Below are positions 57,526 to 64,000 of a DNA stretch of 64,000 bases, piece by piece. The stretch spans positions 7,421,001 to 7,485,000 of the forward strand of contig NC_092240.1 in NCBI RefSeq assembly GCF_036320965.1. The letters are read 5' to 3'. This DNA comes from Panulirus ornatus (taxonomy: Eukaryota > Arthropoda > Malacostraca > Decapoda > Palinuridae). Numbering within the stretch: position 1 is the first letter of the stretch; each line of letters starts with the position of its first letter. The notes beneath the pieces were generated by a model, which saw nothing but the letters and a program-made list of their open reading frames with translations, ran no database searches and was not told where the DNA came from. Made by a program: the position numbers and the translations under genes.

Positions 57526-58333
57526 GCCATTATGACAGAACATACATCACACACGCCTCAAGGCCCCGTATGGTAGACCATGTCCAAGACAATGACCATC
57601 TGCTAAGTTCACTTAGAAAATCTAATTACGCGCTAATGAACGCGCGTCGTCAATCAGTAAAACTTTAAGTAACTCTTCATTAAAGCAGATACTTAAATGT
57701 CTTAGAATTCTTTTTTTTTTACAAGGACTTTACCCACTCGATTCTCACCAGACCAACAGCAATACAGTTTATATAAGGTCAACATCACAGTAACTGACGT
57801 GGTAGGGGCAGAACATACTCCCAGTCACTCACTTTCTTTTTTTGGGGTCGTCTAAGGCATCGGTTCTCACTCCTCAAGTGGACGACCTTAGGGTCGTATG
57901 AGGGCCACAATGGCATTACTACCCCGACCCCTCACGACTGATAGGGTTGTCGAGGCATCGCGTCATACCTCGAAGGGAACATCGAAGTCCGTCTCCCACA
58001 GACGAAACCAAGTCCAGTCTCTTTCCTGCCCCCTTCTTCACTTGTCGTGATCCACCTGCTCATGATGGAAGCTCTGTGTGTGTGTGTGTGTCTGCTGGCC
58101 CTCTGTCTGTACATGCTGAGGGGAAGGGGAGGAGAGTGTGCGTGTACACTCCGGGGGGAAGAGTGGAGAGTGTGCGTGTACTCTCTCTCTCTCAGGCAAG
58201 GAAGGGGTGAGGGGAGAGGCGACATGTCCCCCCGTCCCCTGAAGAAGAGATAATTACATACATTAAGACTTTTTTTTACGTCGTCAAAAAATCTTTTTTT
58301 ATTCCTTCGGAGGTCAAGTCGCCTCCGTGGCAG

Positions 58334-58334
<1 letters not shown>
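57526..58334. other. Unique spacer
   Basis: (GT)n at 58075-58092 and (TC)n near 58180-58193. No supported gene was seen. Confidence 0.5.

Positions 58335-58335
<1 letters not shown>

Positions 58336-58418
<83 letters not shown>
58336..58418. repeat. (GA)n tract
   Basis: About 41 GA units. Confidence 0.97.
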
Positions 58419-58419
<1 letters not shown>

Positions 58420-58587
58420 CTACATGACGTCAGAAGCAGGTCTTGAAGAGGGAGGGAGGGACAGAGGAGGAGGGACACACAACACACCAACCCTAAGCCC
58501 TCCTCTTGGCTGAGGGAACCCTTAATTTAGCAGCAGCGACAACAACAGAGAAAGTCACCCACCTAACCCTGCACCCGTCTATCCTCG

Positions 58588-58588
<1 letters not shown>

Positions 58589-58633
<45 letters not shown>

Positions 58634-58832
58634 GGTTTGACGGTACGACTCCACCATCCGTCCACCCACCCACCTCCACCACTCAACCATCCGTCCACCC
58701 ACCCACCTCTCCACCACTCAACCATCCGTCCACCCACCCACCTCTCCACCACTCAACCATCCGTCCACCCACCCACCTCTCCACCACTCAACCATCCGTC
58801 CACCCACCCACCCACCTCTCCACCACTCGCCT
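58589..58832. repeat. (CA)n then 35-bp minisatellite
   Basis: CA at 58589-58630. Then five units of CCATCCGTCCACCCACCCAC plus CTCTCCACCACTCAA (35 bp). Confidence 0.95.
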
Positions 58833-58990
58833 CCCTCCATCACTCTATGAATTATATGGGGAAGAGAAGAGGGAGATGGGGGAAAAAAAAAATAAACAAA
58901 ATCCCCCCCCCCTCCCTTCCCTTATTTCCCCCCTTCTACCCACATAAAGAACATTTTCCCTGACAGCCTTTCATAAACCCAACCCCCCCA

Positions 58991-58995
<5 letters not shown>

Positions 58996-59061
<66 letters not shown>
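58996..59061. repeat. (TC)n tract
   Basis: About 32 TC units. Confidence 0.97.
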
Positions 59062-59063
<2 letters not shown>

Positions 59064-59380
59064 CTAATCCCTCCGCGACAGACGGGGAAGCAGCGAACGG
59101 CTTCAATTATTAACAAATTTGATAGGCTGGAGTCCTCCCACGGGAGGATGGGAACATTAGCGAACGCAGAGCTCAGCGAGCGAGCCACTAGGGCTGGCTG
59201 GCTAACATCCCCTGTGCTGCTTCCTCGCGTTTTCAAAGAGTGAATCCGGACGCGTTCTTTTATCATTTTTTTCCCCCATTTTTGAAAAAAAAAAAAAAAT
59301 CCAGGTGTGACGAGATTATTGAGAATCACAGGGGAGAAAAAAAAATATATATATACATATTGTATTACACCAAATTCTAC

Positions 59381-59423
<43 letters not shown>

Positions 59424-59425
59424 GC
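59381..59425. repeat. (GTT)n tract
   Basis: About 14 GTT units. Spacer 59062-59380 is unique with A and T runs. Confidence 0.97.
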
Positions 59426-59548
59426 AGGAATCATAAGTTGAAATATTCAAGAGGATCTTTCAGGACTGACGTAAGAAAGAGGATTGTATATCGGTGAATA
59501 TTTCATTGTTAAGTGCAGCATGGTGGTTCCCGGGGCTCGCGAGGGCAT

Positions 59549-59616
<68 letters not shown>
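59549..59616. repeat. (GA)n tract then (CAGCC)n
   Basis: About 33 GA units followed by four CAGCC units to 59640. Confidence 0.95.
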
Positions 59617-59759
59617 AGCCCAGCCCAGCCCAGCCCAGCCCCCCTCCTCCTCCTCCCGACCCAGGAGCTTGCATTACGTTTCACAATCACGATTGGCTTT
59701 GCCAGAAACAGCTCATGAAACCAGCTTTTTGGCGCAGGTTATTTGTGGTCAGATGGTCC

Positions 59760-59763
<4 letters not shown>

Positions 59764-59834
<71 letters not shown>
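59764..59834. repeat. (TA)n tract
   Basis: About 70 bp of TA left of a fold-back element remnant. Confidence 0.97.
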
Positions 59835-59836
<2 letters not shown>

Positions 59837-59912
59837 CTCTCTTGTGTCTCCCCTGATGATGTGATTATTACACGAAAGTGCACTTGTTTTCCCCGTGGAC
59901 TCATAGGAATAT
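59835..59912. mobile_element. Fold-back (MITE-like) element, right-end remnant
   Basis: TGTCTCCCCTGATGATGTGA, TTATTACACGAAAGTGCACT and then CCCCGTGGACTCATAGGAAT. A ~24-bp internal deletion relative to the 14.1-kb copy removes the TTTTCGTGTTTCA segment. Short (TA)n separates it from SINE-like copy 4. Confidence 0.75.
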
Positions 59913-59919
59913 ATATATA

Positions 59920-60148
59920 TATAGGGGAGAAAGAATACTTCCCACGTATTCCCTGCGTGTCGTAGAAGGCGACTAAAAGGGGAGGGAGCGGGGGGCTGGA
60001 AATCCTCCCCTCTCACTTTTTTTTTTTTAATTTTCCAAAAGAGGGAACAGAGAAGGGGCCCAGGTGAGGATATTCCCTCAAGGGCCCAGTCCTCTGTTCT
60101 CAACGCTACCTCGCTAATGCGGGAAATGGCGAATAGTATGAAAGAAGA

Positions 60149-60150
<2 letters not shown>
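59920..60150 (+). mobile_element. SINE-like element S, copy 4
   Basis: Begins ATAGGGGAGAAAGAATACTT, slightly 5' truncated. It continues with CCTGCGTGTCGTAGAAGGCG, GGAAATCCTCCCCTCTC, a T-run and CAGGTGAGGATATTCCCTCA. It ends AACGCTACCTCGCTAATGCG, GGAAATGGCGAATAGTATGA, then (TA)n. Confidence 0.8.

Positions 60151-60232
<82 letters not shown>
60151..60232. repeat. (TA)n tract
   Basis: About 80 bp of TA: the 3' tail of SINE-like copy 4, and also adjacent to a family X copy. Confidence 0.97.
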
Positions 60233-60234
<2 letters not shown>

Positions 60235-60405
60235 CCCTTTTTTGAGAGATCCAGGGCCGTCCCTCGACATCCTTCCGATGGAAAGTTCATTAATCAATTG
60301 CTTATACAACCCTCAGGACCATGGCCATTGACGTGGTTCCTGCAGCTCCGTGGCTGCGCTCTCATCAGGAGCAGGGAAAGTGGTGAACTTACTGTGGGAG
60401 CGTTG
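60233..60405 (-). repeat. Dispersed repeat family X, minus copy
   Basis: Minus strand CTTTCCCTGCTCCTGATGAG, GAGCGCAGCCACGGAGCTGC, AGGAACCACGTC and GGGTTGTATAAGCA align in order with 32.49-32.59 kb. Confidence 0.6.
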
Positions 60406-60576
60406 CCCTAACCCCCTTCAGCTGGTCTGACGCCGTAACCTTCAGCTGACACCGTGCCATTTGACTGGCAGCACTTTTGAGTGTGGAAACAACAGTGGCT
60501 TTTTTTTTTGGGGGGGGGGGAGGATTCTGATTGATGGATGCATGCATGGTGGGCTTGCGTTACGGGTAGAGTGATG

Positions 60577-60578
<2 letters not shown>
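60406..60578. other. Unique spacer
   Basis: T-run/G-run at 60500-60522. Nothing else was recognised. Confidence 0.5.

Positions 60579-60579
<1 letters not shown>

Positions 60580-60648
<69 letters not shown>
60580..60648. repeat. (GA)n tract
   Basis: About 34 GA units. Confidence 0.97.
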
Positions 60649-61186
<538 letters not shown>

Positions 61187-61299
61187 TCAATGTGGCTGAG
61201 AAGGTAACATAATATACCACAACGTTATGATGACTGATTAAATGAATTATTCAATACCTGGGGAATGACAAAGGAAGATCAAGCATAATGTTGAAGACA

Positions 61300-62520
61300 T
61301 TAAGGGTGTTGCTCTGAATTACATTTTCTGGGAGCTTATTCCACGCATCGGTAATGTCGCTGGTAAAGAAATATTTCGCACACAGTCCAGATTAACTCGG
61401 TGACCTCTAAGTTTTAATCCGTTTCCTCTCGTCGGTAATGTTGGTGCTAATGTAAAGAAATTTTCATGACCGACGTGGTCGAATCCTTTAAGGATCTTGT
61501 AACATTCTATCAATTTGCCCCGGAGGCGCCTCTTACTTAGAATGAACAAGTTCAATTCCCGCAGTCTCTCCTCCCATGGTTTGGTACGCAAGGAAGAAAT
61601 CAACTTTGTTGCTCTTCGCTGCACTGCTTCCAATTTAAGAATATCCTTGCTCAAGTGGGGGAGCCCAAAACTTTACTGCATATTCGAGGCGGGGTTGAAC
61701 TAAACTTAGGTATAGTGGCAACACGACATATCCTTGCTATTAATAAATTCTGACATCCTGTTTGCTTTCTTTGCGGCTTCATTGCAAGGCTGTGGAATTT
61801 AAATTTAGATCTCTCACCTCAGGGGTGTCCTTTATCTTGTGGCCCATCAGTTCATAATCAAATTTACCTGTTGAGGTGTCTTACTCACAACAGATGACAT
61901 TCATTGACGTTAAATGGCACTGGCCATTTACTAGACCATTCAGCGACCTTATCGAGATCATCTGGTAAATTTAACACATCTTTTTTCAGTTACTATGGCA
62001 TTGCTGATCTCTGTATCTTCTGCAGATTTGGACACTCGGTCACTGAGCCATGGACACTCGGTCATGGAGCCTTGGACACTCGGTCATTGAGCCATGGACA
62101 CTCGGTCATTGAGCCCTACGTCAATATCGCTGACGTAGATGATGAAAAGGATAGGCCCAAGCACGGATCCCTGGGGGACCCCGCAAGTAACGGGTGACCA
62201 CAGTGATGATTTTCCTCCCCCTCCATTCATTACGACCCTCCGCTTCCTATCGCGTCACCAGGCTTCTGTCCAATTCCCTATGTAACCAGTAATCCCCCAA
62301 GGCCCGGACCTTATGCATCAATTTAACGTGGAGGGAGGGAGGGAGAGGAAGACTCTGTCGAATGCTTTCTGGAAGTACAGAAATACATATGGCTTTCGTC
62401 TTATCGTGAGGAGTGAACAACTGATGATAACATGCGAGGAGGTTTGTAAGGCATGATCTGCCTCTTCTAAAAATCCTGCTGTGTATCACTGATGAGACTG
62501 TTATTCCAGGTAGGAGCAGC
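61300..62520 (-). pseudogene. Broken CR1/L2-like LINE reverse transcriptase
   Basis: Read on the minus strand with frameshifts, the family's motif order is visible. HKVRALGDYWLHRELDRSLV (about 62310-62250) corresponds to the helix before motif B. Then come [20 protein letters not shown] (about 62195-62135), GLNDRVS, and SAEDTEISNA near 62020 where FADDTKIGN is expected (one catalytic Asp replaced). The stretch CNEAAKKANRMSEFI (about 61790-61745) follows, then an intact 111-codon stretch, KDILKLEAVQRRATKLISSL to LKLRGHRVNLD (61654-61319). Many stops lie between 61.7 and 62.0 kb. CR1/L2 assignment is from motif memory. Confidence 0.8.
62028..62116. repeat. 22-bp tandem amplification inside the reverse transcriptase pseudogene
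   Basis: Four units of TGGACACTCGGTCATTGAGC plus 2 bp, with CACTG, CATGG and CATTG variants. In antisense each encodes the GLNDRVS-like segment that precedes the catalytic box, so a piece of the gene was expanded in place. Confidence 0.85.
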
Positions 62521-62573
62521 ATCCAGTGGATCTTAAACCTTTCACCTTATGAAGGCCAGCAGCCCTTGACCTC

Positions 62574-62598
62574 ACACACACACACACACACACACACG
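62574..62598. repeat. (CA)n tract
   Basis: About 12 CA units. Confidence 0.95.
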
Positions 62599-62657
62599 GT
62601 GACCCCTTACTCGACCATCACCACGACCAGACAAATCGATTCCTCAGCAACAACCCG

Positions 62658-62815
62658 CAAGGCGCGGGTCTGGACGCCTGGTCGTCACCGTCAACTCGCA
62701 AGGCGCGGGTCTGGACGCCTGGTCGCCACCGTCAACTCGCAAGGCGCGGGTCTGGACGCCTGGTCGTCACCGTCAACCCACAAGGCGCGGGTCTGGACGC
62801 CTGGTCGTCGCACCG
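62658..62815. repeat. 41-bp tandem array (GCAAGGCGCGGGTCTGGACG)
   Basis: Four units of CAAGGCGCGGGTCTGGACGC plus CTGGTCGTCACCGTCAACTCG. Near-identical and unrelated to the 41-bp array at 43 kb. Confidence 0.95.
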
Positions 62816-62941
62816 TGGAGTGACAAACTTCTTCATCAACTTCATCTGAGACATCCATCCCCCCATCCTCCTCACCGTGTCGCCAATTCCTAAACTTCCA
62901 CGACCATATCATTTTCCCCTTCTCTAAGACCAAAGCTTCAG

Positions 62942-62999
62942 GAAGAAGAAGAAGAAGAAGAAGAAGAAGAAGAAGAAGAAGAAGAAGAAGAAGAAGAAA
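62942..62999. repeat. (GAA)n tract
   Basis: About 19 GAA units. Confidence 0.97.
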
Positions 63000-63484
63000 A
63001 GCCCTTCCCCCAGACCAAATGGTCTCTTTCCAAAACTTAAAGAAAATGGAGAAGAGAAAATGTCGACAACTTGTTTGAAGTTCGTCCCAAGACATTGCGT
63101 CTTTTCATTCCCTGGCAACACTTGCCTCAGCTCTGAGGAGGAGGAGGAGGAGGCAGGCGGTTGCCAGCGTATAAAACCCCCCTTCCCTCCACCCACACTC
63201 ATCCATCTGCACCACCACCCCCTCCCATTCCCGAACGTAAATGCAACTTTTGTTTCTCCACTTCCACACGAGACTGCCTGCACTCGTTGTCCCTTTCATA
63301 CCAGAGACGCCGCTGGGGGGGTTCCCGCGGGCACCGTCCTCAAAAGCGCACCACAACAGCAGGTTCTTCAGCCCTCCTGAAGGGGTACTGCACTTCGGCT
63401 GAGAGATCCTCTGGTACACGATGTGATCCGTGTGTATTTCTCTCTCCGTTACCCGTTTATGGGGAGGGGGGGTAATTGATTGTG
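63000..63484. other. Unique spacer
   Basis: (GGA)n at 63136-63153. Short frames on both strands have no recognisable family. Confidence 0.45.
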
Positions 63485-63486
63485 GC

Positions 63487-63489
63487 GAG

Positions 63490-63545
<56 letters not shown>
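63487..63545. repeat. (TC)n tract
   Basis: About 29 TC units. Confidence 0.97.
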
Positions 63546-63548
<3 letters not shown>

Positions 63549-63723
63549 GAGGAGATTTTGGAAAAGGTGAGGGTGAAGGTGCAGGGGTTCTAAGGCCCTC
63601 TCTCTCCCTCCTAGTCTGACTCACACAAGACACACATCCCCATAGCCCCTGTCGTCACCCTGGGCTACCCTTCCGCCCCTTACAGTAAAAGCATTGCCAC
63701 AGTGGGAAGCAGACAATGTATCT

Positions 63724-63725
<2 letters not shown>

Positions 63726-63760
<35 letters not shown>
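63726..63760. repeat. (TA)n tract
   Basis: About 34 bp of TA. The remaining sequence to the window end is unique and unremarkable. Confidence 0.95.
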
Positions 63761-63761
<1 letters not shown>

Positions 63762-64000
63762 TCATCCGTATTCTTCTCTCTTTCTCTAAAAATCAACACA
63801 TTCCGATGTACGTAATAAACACATAACGCCGTTCCATCGTCAAGGTTTTTTTTGACTCTACATTTCCTGTGAATTGCAGATTCACGAGCCGCTAAAGACA
63901 CGTCTTCACGGAGATTAATGTATTGGATTATACTCGAGGCATAACGAAATTAAAAACCATAAAGCTAACGTATAATATTAGAGTGAGAGGGGTAAGCCCT

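Noticed and set aside
63060..63475. Overlapping frames of 104-119 codons near the window end
   Set aside because: Multiple frames on both strands overlap, driven by (GGA)n and GAA tracts; no domain was seen.

Overview
This 64-kb window looks like intergenic DNA from an arthropod, most likely a decapod crustacean. Three things support this: a long pentanucleotide array built on TTAGG (the ancestral arthropod telomere unit), an extreme density of (TA)n, (CA)n and (GA)n microsatellites, and SINE and LINE families that I associate from memory with decapod genomes. The taxon is an inference. I found no convincing host protein-coding exon, tRNA gene or rRNA gene. Nearly every open frame is a by-product of tandem repeats or part of a transposable element.

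Layout. 0-6.2 kb: decayed copies of an RTE-like LINE in both orientations, plus a decaying 40-bp satellite. 6.2-10 kb: AT-rich unique DNA full of TAATTA words. 10-18 kb: a nearly continuous block of minisatellites (15-bp, about 37-bp, then a TGGTGAGTG-based superfamily with periods of 15 to 83 bp), interrupted by a TTAGG/TCAGG array. 18-24 kb: compound (CA)n/(TA)n/(GA)n tracts, a 214-bp fold-back element and a decayed Jockey-like LINE. 24-36 kb: a tRNA-derived SINE, a perfect 48-bp array, a 19-bp array and CAGA/CA compounds. 36-42 kb: GC-rich DNA with 21-bp and 25-bp arrays. 42-46 kb: 41-bp and 28-bp arrays and two copies of a ~230-bp SINE-like element. 46-52 kb: the longest LINE copy, with a 414-codon reverse transcriptase frame, abutting another SINE-like copy. 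52-60 kb: purine-rich and 34-bp arrays and a fourth SINE-like copy. 61-62.5 kb: a broken CR1/L2-like LINE on the minus strand.

The strongest biological signal is a LINE-SINE pair. The 3' end of the RTE-like LINE and the 3' end of the ~230-bp SINE-like family share about 45-50 nt, built around GCTACCTCGC and GCGGGA, and both families run into (TA)n tracts. This is the pattern expected when a SINE borrows LINE machinery through a common tail. The (TA)n tracts repeatedly mark ends of transposable elements, so much of the TA microsatellite load may have been seeded by retroposition. The LINE frame is the only coding sequence here that still looks close to functional, and it has lost its 5' half, including the endonuclease.
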